NCBI RefSeq assembly: GCF_002742625.1
Contig: NZ_PEBF01000001.1
Location: forward strand, 2,418,001-2,482,000
Length of the DNA: 64,000 bases
Direction of reading: 5' to 3'
DNA from: Caulobacter sp. FWC2
Lineage (GTDB): Bacteria; Pseudomonadota; Alphaproteobacteria; Caulobacterales; Caulobacteraceae
Under the pieces are notes generated by a model, which made no database searches, was not told where the DNA came from, and saw only the letters and a list, made by a program, of their open reading frames with translations. Below are positions 1 to 9,029 of this stretch, piece after piece. The first letter of the stretch is position 1; every line of letters begins with the position of its first letter. Position numbers and translations under genes: made by a program.

Positions 1-637
1 CGCGCCAAGCGGCCTTGCCCTTAGACTGCGCGACCACAACCATGTCGTTGGCCTGTAGCGGCGGGTCTTCGACCTCGCCTCTTCGGATCGTTTCCAGATC
101 GAAGATCAGGGCCCGCCGAACGCCGCCGATCTCGCGAAAGACGATGATATGGCGCTCGTCGGCGCGATTGGTCGGGCCCTTGCTCTGGGCCAGGGCCTGC
201 AGCAGCGACGTGCGACTTTGCAGATTGAAAACGCCCGGCGAGGTCACCGCCCCCTCGACGGTGATGGTCTGGGCGTTCTGGCTGATCAAGGAGACCGAGA
301 CCTTGGGATCCTGGAGGTATTTGGCCTCAAGGCGCCCGGTGATCTCCTCCGCGATCTGTCGACCGGTGCGACCGGTGGCCTGCACCGCGCCGATCAACGG
401 AAAATCAAACTGGCCCGTACTGTCGACCTGGACTTCCTGCTTGGTCAGCTCCTGAACGCCGAAAACGGTGATCGAAAGCTTGTCGAGCGCGCTGATCCGG
501 TACTCCGTCACGCTCGTCCGCGGCGTGCCGTCAGGCGCCCTTACCTCGGCTCGCGCCGGGCCGGCCAAGGACAGCGATGCAGCGCAGAACGCCGCCATCC
601 ATAAGCCTCGCCCATGCCCGCACATTGCGTCTGCCAT
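1..637 (-). CDS. Wza-type polysaccharide export protein, N-terminal part (cut by left window edge)
   Basis: The reading frame runs off the left edge; the N-terminal 212 residues are visible. It starts with a signal peptide ending near an Ala-Arg-Ala site, then an export domain containing YRISALDKLSITVFG, followed by a SLBB-like stretch with TVEGAVTSPGVF. This is the layout of periplasmic/outer-membrane polysaccharide export proteins (Wza/KpsD family), which form the channel for capsule or exopolysaccharide. ATG at 637 was chosen because it includes the whole signal peptide and has a purine-rich AGGGGAAGGG just upstream; in-frame ATGs at 625 and 598 are alternatives. It diverges from the phosphatase gene and sits at the end of the polysaccharide locus. 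Confidence 0.85.
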   Translation of the reverse strand, partial: MADAMCGHGRGLWMAAFCAASLSLAGPARAEVRAPDGTPRTSVTEYRISALDKLSITVFGVQELTKQEVQVDSTGQFDFPLIGAVQATGRTGRQIAEEITGRLEAKYLQDPKVSVSLISQNAQTITVEGAVTSPGVFNLQSRTSLLQALAQSKGPTNRADERHIIVFREIGGVRRALIFDLETIRRGEVEDPPLQANDMVVVAQSKGKAAWR

Positions 638-824
638 GCCCTTCCCCTCGACGACACAACCTGAGCTGGAGGCTCGGCGATGTTCCCGCGGGATCATAGG
701 GAGCCCGGTTGCAACTGGAAAGCGTCTTTCCGCATCACAACATCATGACGGGTTTTACTTGCATCGGTCCGCCGGTGGCCGCATGTCGGCAAAGAGCGGT
801 CAGGCGGCCGCTACTGGAAATGAA

Positions 825-1613
825 ATGTCCGAAGGGCTGGTTTTCGCGATCGGCGACCTGCACGGTCGCCTGGACTTGGCTTGGGCCGTGGTCGACCTGC
901 TCGCGGCCCAGGGCCGGGACGACGGCTATCGCGCCATCTTTCTGGGCGACTATGTCGACCGGGGGCCAGAAAGCCGCGGGCTGGTCGAGTTCCTGATGTC
1001 GCTCGCCCGGGACCCGCGGTTTGTGTTCCTCAAGGGCAATCATGAGGCCATGATGGTCGAGGCGCTGCTGCGGCGTGACGCGGCGGCTTTCACGCGATGG
1101 CGAGCGGCCGGCGGCAGCGAGACCCTGGCCTCCTATCACGCCGAGACCTTCGACGAGGCGCTGGCGCGGGTGCCCGTGACGCACCTGCGCTGGATGGACG
1201 CCCTGCCCTTGACCTCCGGCGACGGCCATCGCGTCTTCGTCCACGCGGGTCTGTCGCCCGGCGTGCCGCTGGAGCGCCAGTCCGCCGCCAGTTGCCTGTG
1301 GATCCGCGACAAGTTCCTCAAGGCGCCGGCGCGGGCCTTCGATGTCCACGTCGTGCACGGCCATACGCCCGTCTGGGATGGAAAACCCGATCCGGGGGAG
1401 CCTGAAGTTCTCCCGCATCGGACCAATCTCGATCTCGCCGCCTATGCGACCGGGCGCGTGGCGATTGGCGTCTTCGATCCCGCCAAAGCCGGCGGGCCCT
1501 TGGAAATCCTTGTTTTGGACCGTTCCCTGGACGGCGCTATCCGAGTCGAGCGGCGCGCGACGGCGACCGTCAGGCCCCTGGGCTGGTCGGCCCGGCTGGG
1601 CTTGCGCGGCTGA
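825..1613 (+). CDS. PPP-family serine/threonine protein phosphatase (metallophosphoesterase)
   Basis: A 262-residue protein with all metal-binding motifs of the calcineurin-like PPP family in order: GDLHGR, GDYVDRG, GNHE, HAGLSPG and HGHTP. The family hydrolyses phosphoester bonds, often phosphoserine or phosphothreonine, using two metal ions. No signal peptide or membrane segment is visible, so it is probably cytoplasmic. ATG 825 starts six residues before the first beta strand; an in-frame ATG at 783 would add 14 residues. The neighbours are polysaccharide export and lipid-carrier glycosyl-1-phosphate transfer, so a role in controlling polysaccharide synthesis is possible, but the sequence does not show its substrate. 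Confidence 0.85.
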   Translation: MSEGLVFAIGDLHGRLDLAWAVVDLLAAQGRDDGYRAIFLGDYVDRGPESRGLVEFLMSLARDPRFVFLKGNHEAMMVEALLRRDAAAFTRWRAAGGSETLASYHAETFDEALARVPVTHLRWMDALPLTSGDGHRVFVHAGLSPGVPLERQSAASCLWIRDKFLKAPARAFDVHVVHGHTPVWDGKPDPGEPEVLPHRTNLDLAAYATGRVAIGVFDPAKAGGPLEILVLDRSLDGAIRVERRATATVRPLGWSARLGLRG

Positions 1614-1726
1614 CCGGCGTCCGCTCGCCACTTTACAGCGGCGCGACCGCGGGTGATGTATAACGCTGAGTTTCATTAGGGGGTGGACGCTCGTCCGAGT
1701 TGCGACGAACGGGCGCGGTCGAAGCG

Positions 1727-2881
1727 ATGCTGCAAGCGGTTTGGCTTACCTGGAGCATGGTCTCGGCCTCGGCCCTGGCTGTGGGCCTTTTGGCGATGCT
1801 GGCGACCGTCGTGTCGTTGCTGGTTCTGCGTCGCCTCGCGCCGAGCCTGGGTTTGATGGACCAGCCGGGCGGGCGCAAGCGGCACGAGCGCGCGACCCCG
1901 GCCGTGGGCGGTTTGGCGATCGCTCTGGGATGCGCGCTGGCGGCCAGCGGGCTTGGGCCGTTGACCCCGCCCGAGGCGGCCTTGGCCCTGGGCGGCATGA
2001 CCCTCCTGGTCAGCGGCGGACTCGATGACCTGTTTGACCTGGCCTGGCCCTGGAAGGTCGCCGCTCAAGTCGCGGCCGCCATGGTTCTGATCCGGTTCGG
2101 CGGCGTGGAAGTGAACTCCATCGACACCGCCCTGGGGTTCAACGGCCGGGATCTCGGTTTCCTGGCGGGCCCTTTCACCATCCTGGCCACGGTCGGCCTG
2201 GTCAACGCCATCAACATGATCGACGGGGTGGATGGCCTGGCGGGCGCGGCGATCCTGTCGGCGCTCGCCATGTTGACGGGCGCGGCCCTCTACGCCGGCA
2301 ATGCCGAACTGGCCAGGACGCTCATTCTCCTTTGTGGCGGCGTGATCGCGTTCCTGCTGTTCAATCTTCGTCTGCCCGGCCGGCCGCGCGCGCGCGTGTT
2401 CCTGGGCAATGCGGGCAGCGAGTTCCTGGGCCTGGCGGTGGCCTGGGCATGTTTCCGGCTGACCCAGACGCCGTCCCACCCGGTGACGCCGGTACTGGCT
2501 CCGTTTCTGATCGCCGTTCCAGTGATCGACTGCCTGACTTTGGTGTTGCGCCGCATCGCCAAGCGCCGCTCGCCTTTCAGCGCCGATCGCGACCATCTGC
2601 ACCATGTCCTGGCCGATGCGGGACTGTCCCCGACCGCGATCGTCCTGCTGGTGACGCTCGCGAGCCTGTTCATCGGACTCGTCGCGGCGCTGTGCCTGTT
2701 GCAGCATGTGCCGCAGCCCCTGTTCATCTTTGCGTTCCTGACCCTGACGGCCCTCTACGTGGGGGTCAGTCTGCGGCGCGCGCGCTTTGTCGCCCTCGTG
2801 CGTGGACTGACCGCGGGCCAAGGCTCGACGCCGGCTTCGGCGATCAAGACGATCGGCGCGTCCGAACGCCTGGGCGCTTAA
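1727..2881 (+). CDS. WecA/MraY-type undecaprenyl-phosphate glycosyl-1-phosphate transferase
   Basis: A polytopic membrane protein of 384 residues with roughly ten hydrophobic segments. It has the signatures of the polyprenyl-phosphate sugar-1-phosphate transferase family: GGLDDLFDL (the DDxxD-type motif), NAINMIDGVDGLAG, FLGNAGSEFLG and the cytosolic HLHH motif near the C-terminus. These enzymes transfer a sugar 1-phosphate (GlcNAc-1-P in WecA) from a UDP-sugar to undecaprenyl phosphate, the first membrane step in O-antigen, capsule or exopolysaccharide assembly. ATG 1727 was chosen; an upstream TTG at 1700 is in frame. It converges with the minus-strand glycosyltransferases and their 3' ends overlap by 4 bases. 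Confidence 0.88.
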   Translation: MLQAVWLTWSMVSASALAVGLLAMLATVVSLLVLRRLAPSLGLMDQPGGRKRHERATPAVGGLAIALGCALAASGLGPLTPPEAALALGGMTLLVSGGLDDLFDLAWPWKVAAQVAAAMVLIRFGGVEVNSIDTALGFNGRDLGFLAGPFTILATVGLVNAINMIDGVDGLAGAAILSALAMLTGAALYAGNAELARTLILLCGGVIAFLLFNLRLPGRPRARVFLGNAGSEFLGLAVAWACFRLTQTPSHPVTPVLAPFLIAVPVIDCLTLVLRRIAKRRSPFSADRDHLHHVLADAGLSPTAIVLLVTLASLFIGLVAALCLLQHVPQPLFIFAFLTLTALYVGVSLRRARFVALVRGLTAGQGSTPASAIKTIGASERLGA

Positions 2882-4041
2882 GTCTTAACCGCTAGGCAAG
2901 CGGCCATGACCGCCGCGACGGTGGCGGGGCCGCGATGCGCCTGGGAGATGGCCAGCGAGGCTTCGCCCAGCCGGGCCGCCGTCCGGGGATCTCGAACCTT
3001 GTCGATCGCGGCGGCTAGCGCGGCGATATCGCCACAGGAAAAGACCAGGGCGTTACGATCGGGCTGAGCGATGGCCGTAGCGCCGACCGCGCCGACCCGG
3101 TCGCTGACCACCAGCGGCAATCCCAGGACAGCGGCCTCCAGCAGGACCATCCCGTACTGCTCGAGCTCAGCGGCGTGGATCAAGGCGTCCGCCGCGGCGT
3201 AGACGTCCGGCAGGGCGTCGATGTTGACGAAGCCCAGAAACCGAGCGCCGACGCCCGCGCGGACCGCTTGCGCCTCCAGGGTCGCGCGCTCCGCGCCATC
3301 GCCGGCCACGATCAGAATGGGCGGATCGGGCAAACGCGCCAAGGCCGCGATCACATCCCCTACCCGCTTGCCCGCATACAGCTTGCCGACACAAAGCACG
3401 GCCGTGTCGCCGTCGGCCAAACCCAGACGTTTTCGCGCGAGGGCGCGGTGCGCGGGCCCGGCGTCACGAACCCGCCAGAACCCTTCGTCCAGCATGGCTG
3501 GCGCACGAAAGAGCCGCTCGCGCGGCGCGCCCCGCGCCGCCAGAAACGCCTCGGCCCGGTCGCCGAGGGTGAGGAACGCTGAAAACAGCGCCAGAAGCCG
3601 CCGCTTGACGACCCTCGGCGCCAGGCCCGCCGCGTCGATACTGGCGTCGGAGGCCAGGATCACGGGGCGGCGGCGCAGTTTCGCCCAGGCCAGGGCCTTC
3701 AGGTTGGTCAAGGAGGCATAGCCGTGGAGGATGACGACATCAGGATCGTGCTCGGCCAGGCGCCTGCCGACGTCGACATTGTTCAGGGCCAGGAATCCCG
3801 CGTGCGCGATGCCCTCGGCGCCCGCCAGAAATCGATGGGGATAGCCGCTGGTCAGGTCGGTCTTCCAGGCCATGGCCACGCCCATCGCCGGATCCAGATG
3901 ATGATCCAGTCCGATACGGCTCGAAAACAACACCAAAAGCTGCAGTTGGGGCGTGGCGGCCAGGGCGCGATAGAGCGGTGCGAAATACTGGATGGGGTGG
4001 GAGACGACGATCGCCACCCGCAGCGCCGGCGACGCGCTCAT
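2878..4041 (-). CDS. GT4 family glycosyltransferase
   Basis: A 387-residue GT-B fold protein. It starts with a Rossmann strand and the SHPIQYFAPLYRAL motif, and carries the C-terminal donor-binding signature ELEQYGMVLLEA (E-x7-E type) followed by LGLPLVVSD. The family transfers a sugar from a nucleotide-sugar donor to a growing lipid-linked oligosaccharide on the cytoplasmic face. The ATG at 4041 overlaps the TGA of the upstream glycosyltransferase (ATGA), so translation is probably coupled; an in-frame GTG at 4050 is less likely. It is the last gene of a three-gene minus-strand transferase run. Donor and acceptor cannot be read from the sequence. Confidence 0.85.
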   Translation of the reverse strand: MSASPALRVAIVVSHPIQYFAPLYRALAATPQLQLLVLFSSRIGLDHHLDPAMGVAMAWKTDLTSGYPHRFLAGAEGIAHAGFLALNNVDVGRRLAEHDPDVVILHGYASLTNLKALAWAKLRRRPVILASDASIDAAGLAPRVVKRRLLALFSAFLTLGDRAEAFLAARGAPRERLFRAPAMLDEGFWRVRDAGPAHRALARKRLGLADGDTAVLCVGKLYAGKRVGDVIAALARLPDPPILIVAGDGAERATLEAQAVRAGVGARFLGFVNIDALPDVYAAADALIHAAELEQYGMVLLEAAVLGLPLVVSDRVGAVGATAIAQPDRNALVFSCGDIAALAAAIDKVRDPRTAARLGEASLAISQAHRGPATVAAVMAACLAVKT

Positions 4042-5210
4042 CGGCCACACGCCCGCAGCAACATCTCGCGCAACTGGCGCACCGCGTCGCTCTGGACGGT
4101 CTCCCGTTCGGCCTCGAGCCGCGCTCCATCGCGCCAGGCGAGGAAGTCCGCAGGCGACATCGCCGCGAAACGGTCGATGGCCTGGGCGAAGAGGGCGGGG
4201 CGCTCAAGCGGCAGGTCGCCCCCCGCCTGGCGCGCCTCAAGACCGCGCCAGGGCGTACGATCGCTGATCAGAGCGGGGGATCCGGCGGCAAGCGCCTCGA
4301 AGATGGCATGGCCGAAATTCTCGCCAAGCGTGGGAAGAAACAGCAGGTCGTGCGCGGCCAGGAGCGCTGGAGCCTCGGCGTTGCTGACCTCGCCATGAAA
4401 ACGCACCGTCACATGAGACGGTAGGCTCGCCGCCAGAGTCTGGCAGGCCTTGGCATAGGCTGGATCGCTGTCGGGGCCGTAGATGTCGTAGATCACCGGC
4501 GCCTTGACGCGGGCCAGAACCTTGAGCGCGAAATCCAGGTTCTTGATCCGCGAGATCCGCCCCAGGAAAGCCAGTCGAAGCGGAGCGCCGGGCGCGCGCG
4601 CCTGCGTCGTCGGCCTTGCGAACAGAAACCGCGCATTGGGCGCGGTGACCGTGGGCAGGCGCCCGGCCAGCGCGCGACGGATGTCGGCCGCCTCCTCCTC
4701 GCCCGTCGCATGAAGCGTCACGCCCTCGAGCAGACCGCAGGCCAGGGCCGAGGCGAGCCAGGCGCGCTTTACGCCCGCCTTCAAGGACAGCGCGCCGGCG
4801 CCGAACTCGCCGCGCGGCGAAAGAAGCACGGGCCGTCGGGTCACCAGGCGACCGCGCCGAAGAATCAACGCCGGCAGCGTGAACTCGCGGTCGAAGAAGC
4901 CATTGAGCATCAGAAGGTCGTGTGGCGTCTCATTGAGCAACGCGGCCAGTCCACGCGCCCCCAATGGGCCGATCTCGAGATATCGTGCGCGCGCGCCAGA
5001 GACGCGGCGCCATCCGGGCCCAGTCGACTGGCTTTCCCGCGCCCCGAAAGCGCGATCGCGCGCCGCGATCCTGAAGTCGAAATCCTCACCCAGGGCCTCG
5101 CACATCGCCCTCAGGCTTTGGTTGGGTCCCGAGGCGTCGGCGCCCGGCGAGAAGCACCCCATCAGCACCAGGACGCTGGGCCTCGCCCCCTCCTTAGAGC
5201 TCAACGCCAT
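4038..5210 (-). CDS. GT4 family glycosyltransferase
   Basis: A 390-residue GT-B glycosyltransferase. The N-terminal half contains a GADASGPNQSLRAM acceptor-loop motif. The C-terminal half has the LGRISRIKNLDFAL strand/helix typical of GT4 and the donor-site signature GENFGHAIFEALAAGSPALISD. It starts at ATG 5210, preceded by AGGAC, and overlaps the end of the upstream GT2 gene by 17 bases; its stop overlaps the start of the next transferase. It would add one sugar of the repeat unit on the lipid carrier; the specific sugar is unknown. Confidence 0.85.
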   Translation of the reverse strand: MALSSKEGARPSVLVLMGCFSPGADASGPNQSLRAMCEALGEDFDFRIAARDRAFGARESQSTGPGWRRVSGARARYLEIGPLGARGLAALLNETPHDLLMLNGFFDREFTLPALILRRGRLVTRRPVLLSPRGEFGAGALSLKAGVKRAWLASALACGLLEGVTLHATGEEEAADIRRALAGRLPTVTAPNARFLFARPTTQARAPGAPLRLAFLGRISRIKNLDFALKVLARVKAPVIYDIYGPDSDPAYAKACQTLAASLPSHVTVRFHGEVSNAEAPALLAAHDLLFLPTLGENFGHAIFEALAAGSPALISDRTPWRGLEARQAGGDLPLERPALFAQAIDRFAAMSPADFLAWRDGARLEAERETVQSDAVRQLREMLLRACGR

Positions 5211-6222
5211 GTCGCGTCCTAAGCCAGGCCTGAAAGGCTTGCGGCCCGTCTCGGCGGATCATGGCGCGCGCCTCGTCGATCTTGGCGTCGATCAGCACGA
5301 ACAGCCAGAAACCCTGCAGAAAGTGCCAGACGAAACCCCGCCGACCGTCGAGAAAGCCCAGGCGCAGGATGTAGCGCTGTATGAAGTACAGCACCGCGCG
5401 CAGGTATAGGGGCGCGCCTGCATAGACCCTGTGACGCAAGAACCGTTTGAGCCGCCCCTGTCCCAGGCCGGCGGACTCGACGCTACGATCGATGGGCGCC
5501 AGCTCAAATTCACGAGACACGAAGTCGACCATGTGGAGCGTGGCGTAGCGATTATGCTTGGTCGTCCACCAGTCGATGTCCTTGAGCGAGGCGTCGACGA
5601 GGTCGCCGCCAGACAGGCGTATGGCGCGCCCCTGAGTCAGCACCGCCCGCTCGTCCATCCAGCGCTGTTCAATCCGCGCCGCGCCGCGGCGCCAAAGACG
5701 CGGCAACCAGGTTCGATAGTAGCCACCGAAACGAATAAACCGTCCACGGAAGATGACCTTGAGCTTGAACTCGACTCCGGCCACCGCGCTGGGAAGGCTT
5801 CCCAGGCGTTGACGCAACGCTGTTTGCAAGCCCGGTTCGAGATACTCGTCGCAATCCAGTCGCAGGACCCAGTCGGTGTCCACGCCAATCGTTTCAAGCG
5901 CCCAGTTCAACTGGTCAGCGGGGTTCTTCCAGGCCCTCTGCACCACCTCCGCGCCCATCTGGCGGGCGATCTCGACCGTTCGATCGGTCGAAAAGCTGTC
6001 AACCACCACGATGCGCGCGACCAGGGGGCGCAGGCGCTCGATACAGCGCGCGACGTGGATCTCCTCGTCATAGGTCAGGACGATGGCGGTGATCGACAGG
6101 GGCGCGACCGTTTTCGTCGTCGCTTCCTCCCCTCCCCGTATCGCCAACTCGTCGCCCTCCCGTGGCGCGCGCAACAAGGGCGTCGCCTCCAGATCATCTT
6201 TGGCTATCATGGGACGACCCAT
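5194..6222 (-). CDS. GT2 family glycosyltransferase (WaaE/KdtX-like)
   Basis: A 342-residue GT-A fold glycosyltransferase. After about 40 poorly conserved residues the GT2 core begins with ITAIVLTYDEE, then VVVDSFSTDRTVEIA and the metal/nucleotide-binding LRLDCDEYL. A C-terminal part rich in aromatic and basic residues, with one or two hydrophobic segments, resembles the WaaE/KdtX group acting on lipid-linked or LPS-core acceptors. It leads the minus-strand run of three transferases. Start ATG 6222 gives the longest reading; an in-frame ATG at 6210 is equally possible, since neither has a strong ribosome-binding site. Confidence 0.83.
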   Translation of the reverse strand: MGRPMIAKDDLEATPLLRAPREGDELAIRGGEEATTKTVAPLSITAIVLTYDEEIHVARCIERLRPLVARIVVVDSFSTDRTVEIARQMGAEVVQRAWKNPADQLNWALETIGVDTDWVLRLDCDEYLEPGLQTALRQRLGSLPSAVAGVEFKLKVIFRGRFIRFGGYYRTWLPRLWRRGAARIEQRWMDERAVLTQGRAIRLSGGDLVDASLKDIDWWTTKHNRYATLHMVDFVSREFELAPIDRSVESAGLGQGRLKRFLRHRVYAGAPLYLRAVLYFIQRYILRLGFLDGRRGFVWHFLQGFWLFVLIDAKIDEARAMIRRDGPQAFQAWLRTRHGVEL

Positions 6223-6252
6223 TCAACCAGACAGCGCAACGGACCGATTTAT

Positions 6253-7137
6253 ATGGCTCCGCCCGTTCAAGCCGACATCCTTCATCCGCCGCAGGCGTCG
6301 GCCCGGCTTGTGCGCGCGTTGAGGGGCCTGCGACACGTGCGCGGCTGGCGGCGCATCGCCGCGCGCCTGGCGCCGCCAGCCGCGCGCGGCGCCTTCACGA
6401 TCGAGAATCGGGGCGTGTTGTTCAGCGGCGATCTGGGCAGTTTCCTCGACCGTGAAGTCTATCTCTTCGGCGGCTACGAGGCCGAAGCGCTGGACGCCTT
6501 TCTGCGCCGCGTCCCGGCCGGGAGGCGCGGCGTGGCGCTGGATATCGGCGCCAATGTGGGCGTTCACAGTCTTCGACTGGCCCGCCATTTCGCGACCGTT
6601 CACGCCTTCGATCCCAATGCGGCGCTGTGGAAGCCGTTCGAGCGGAACGTGGCGCTGAATGGGCTGACCAACATCACCTTGCACCGTATGGGCCTGGGAG
6701 ATGAGGACGCGGTCCTGCCGCTCTATGACGTGGCGGGCGCCAACGCCGGCTTGGCGACCTTCCTGAGCGCGCCGCAGTACGATCGCCCGCTCCGGCCGGC
6801 GGGCCAGACGCCCGTGGCCCGCGGCGATGGCGTCGTCGAACGCCTCGGATCACCGCGCATCGACGCGGTGAAGATCGATGTTCAGGGTTACGAAGCCTAC
6901 GTACTGCGCGGCTTGACGACGGTTCTTGAGCGCGATGAACCCTTGGTCTGGGTGGAGGCCGGTGGCGACGCGCCCGAGGCTATCCGCACACTAACGGACC
7001 TGAAGGCGCTCTTTCCTTATCCGGTCGAGGTGACGCGCTTTCATGGCATGCGCGGCTGGCTGACCCACGGTTGGGTGGCCACCCCCGCCGCCGAGATTCT
7101 GCCGCCAGGGGACTACTGGGTTAGCCCGGCGGCCTGA
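6253..7137 (+). CDS. FkbM family SAM-dependent methyltransferase
   Basis: A 294-residue protein with the class I SAM-binding motif DIGANVGVHSLRLA near residue 96, the acidic HAFDPN motif after it, and the FkbM signature VKIDVQGYEAYVLRGL. FkbM enzymes O-methylate sugars or other hydroxyls and are common in polysaccharide loci. The start at ATG 6253 lies 30 bases from the divergent GT2 start, so the two share a short promoter region. The gene overlaps the convergent asnB-like gene by 17 bases at the 3' end. Confidence 0.83.
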   Translation: MAPPVQADILHPPQASARLVRALRGLRHVRGWRRIAARLAPPAARGAFTIENRGVLFSGDLGSFLDREVYLFGGYEAEALDAFLRRVPAGRRGVALDIGANVGVHSLRLARHFATVHAFDPNAALWKPFERNVALNGLTNITLHRMGLGDEDAVLPLYDVAGANAGLATFLSAPQYDRPLRPAGQTPVARGDGVVERLGSPRIDAVKIDVQGYEAYVLRGLTTVLERDEPLVWVEAGGDAPEAIRTLTDLKALFPYPVEVTRFHGMRGWLTHGWVATPAAEILPPGDYWVSPAA

Positions 7138-8917
7138 AGGCCTCGGCGACGCTGAGGGCCCAACGGCGCGACTGCACGCGATCGGGTCCGTGGGGCCCAA
7201 GCGCCCAATGCGCGGCCGGAATGGCAAAGCCGGTCTTGGAGCGCTTCAGCACCTCCATGGGCAAGCCAAGCTCGGTCGCGTTCGCCAACGCGCGCTTCCC
7301 GTCGCCGGGCGAGAGGCCCGCGATGTGGGGCGCCACCGCCCTGAAAAGATCGATGTCCACCAACGGCGTGCGGATCTCCACGCCGTGCGCCATGCCCGCC
7401 CAGTCGGCGTCTCGGAGCAATTGGTCGCGCAGATAGGCGCGCGATTCCAGGAGCGCCACCCGACCGTTGTCGCACCCCGGATCCGGTTCGAGCAGACCGT
7501 CAAGTCGGTCGACCGGGTTCAAGCGCTCCAGGCCGGTGCGCAACATCTCGGGGTCCATGATGGCGTCGAGCTCGGCGGGCAGTCGCACGGCCCGTCTGAG
7601 CATGTAGGCGCCGCCCCAGCTTCGCGCATGGCGAAGTACGCCCAGAACCTTGGGATTGCGCCGGACCGGCCCGGGGGCGAACACGCTGAGCGCCGCGTGC
7701 GTGAACGTCGCAAGGCCCGGAACATGCGTGAACGGTCGGGCGCGGCGCAGCAGGCGCGGCAAGGTCTGGAACGTCGAATAGCCCGCCAGCAGTTCATCGC
7801 CGCCCACGCCCGAGATCGCGACCTTCAGGCCCTGCTCGCGCGCGGCCTTGGCCACGAACCAGGTATTGATGCCGTCGATCGAGGGTTGGTCCATGGCCGA
7901 CAAGATGGCGGGCAGGTCGGCTTCGAATTCGGCCTGGTCGACGCGGCGAAGCACATGCCGCGCGCCCTGGGCCTTGGCCATCGCGGCGGCCAGAGGGCCT
8001 TCATCGCGCGGATCGCCCGAGAAATCGGGATAGACCAACGTGAGGGCGCGTGGCGCGCCATGACCGGCTTGACGCATCAGGTCCAGCAAAGCCCCCGAAT
8101 CAACGCCGGCCGACAGGAAGAGGCCGACTTCGACATCGGCCAGAAGATGGCTGCGCACGCTGTCGAGAGCCGCGCCACGGAGCACCTCATTCAGAGGCGC
8201 GTCGGGGGGCGGCGCTTCCGCCAGTATCCGCGCCAGGCTTGTGTAAACGGCCGGCGCGGAGACCCCGTCGCGCCCGACCCATATCGCCGTTCCAGCCGGC
8301 GCTGCCTGGATATTCCTGTGCAGGGTGAACGGCTCAGGGACATGGCCGAAGATGTGGAAGCCGACCCATCCCGCCGGGTCGATCGTGTCTTCCACGCCGC
8401 CGCCGGCCATCAGCGCCTTGACCTGGGAAGCGAAGCGGAACGCGCCGCCATCATCGGCATAGTAGAGCGGTTTGATCCCATAGGGATCGCGCGCCAACAG
8501 CAGTCCGCCCTTTCGCCCGTCCCACAAGGCCAGTGCGAACATGCCGCGCAATCGCCGCAACATCGCCACGCCCTCGTGGGCGTACAGCCGAAGGATCACC
8601 TCGGTGTCCGACTGGGTGACGAAGCGCTCACCCCGCGCTTCCAGTTCCGCGCGCAGCTCCCGGTGATTGTAGATCTCGCCGTTGAAGACCAGGGTGAGGT
8701 CAGCCTCGGGCAGGCGCATCGGCTGGGCGGCGCGGTCGGCAAGGTCGATCACCGCGAGTCGACGATGGGCAAGGCCGACCAGACCGTCGGGCGACCACCA
8801 TGCCCCCTCCCCGTCGGGTCCCCGGGCGCGCATGTGGTCGCGCGTGGCCAGCAGTTCTCGCGGCTGCGGCGGCGCGACGCCGGCGCCGTAGGCGAAAATT
8901 CCGTTGATGCCGCACAT
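7121..8917 (-). CDS. AsnB-type glutamine-dependent amidotransferase (asparagine synthase family)
   Basis: A 598-residue protein starting MCGINGIF. The N-terminal cysteine is the glutaminase nucleophile, and the Ntn domain covers about residues 2-190. The synthetase domain carries the PP-loop FLSAGVDSG and the ISGVGGDELLAGY motif. The family amidates a carboxylate with ammonia from glutamine and ATP; the classical substrate is aspartate. In polysaccharide clusters, paralogues such as Pseudomonas WbpS are known or proposed to amidate uronic acids. Given the uronic-acid pathway genes nearby, sugar amidation is a reasonable inference. A seven-G tract lies 10 bases upstream of the ATG. Confidence 0.87.
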   Translation of the reverse strand: MCGINGIFAYGAGVAPPQPRELLATRDHMRARGPDGEGAWWSPDGLVGLAHRRLAVIDLADRAAQPMRLPEADLTLVFNGEIYNHRELRAELEARGERFVTQSDTEVILRLYAHEGVAMLRRLRGMFALALWDGRKGGLLLARDPYGIKPLYYADDGGAFRFASQVKALMAGGGVEDTIDPAGWVGFHIFGHVPEPFTLHRNIQAAPAGTAIWVGRDGVSAPAVYTSLARILAEAPPPDAPLNEVLRGAALDSVRSHLLADVEVGLFLSAGVDSGALLDLMRQAGHGAPRALTLVYPDFSGDPRDEGPLAAAMAKAQGARHVLRRVDQAEFEADLPAILSAMDQPSIDGINTWFVAKAAREQGLKVAISGVGGDELLAGYSTFQTLPRLLRRARPFTHVPGLATFTHAALSVFAPGPVRRNPKVLGVLRHARSWGGAYMLRRAVRLPAELDAIMDPEMLRTGLERLNPVDRLDGLLEPDPGCDNGRVALLESRAYLRDQLLRDADWAGMAHGVEIRTPLVDIDLFRAVAPHIAGLSPGDGKRALANATELGLPMEVLKRSKTGFAIPAAHWALGPHGPDRVQSRRWALSVAEAFRPPG

Positions 8918-8945
8918 GATTCGACGCCCCCCCGCGCGCCGCAGA

Positions 8946-8972
8946 TTGCACGTTGTCTCGCCAAACTATAAT
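8946..8972 (+). promoter_or_regulatory. Candidate promoter for the 9030 methyltransferase operon
   Basis: In the divergent spacer there is a perfect TATAAT at 8967 preceded by TTGCAC at 8946, with a 15-base gap that is shorter than the usual 17. It would read into the plus-strand methyltransferase/oxidoreductase/heparinase operon. This is pattern matching only. Confidence 0.35.
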
Positions 8973-9029
8973 CCTTGAGAAATGCAACCCTAGGGGATGG
9001 GTTGCCCAAAGGGTGGGAATGCTCGGGAA

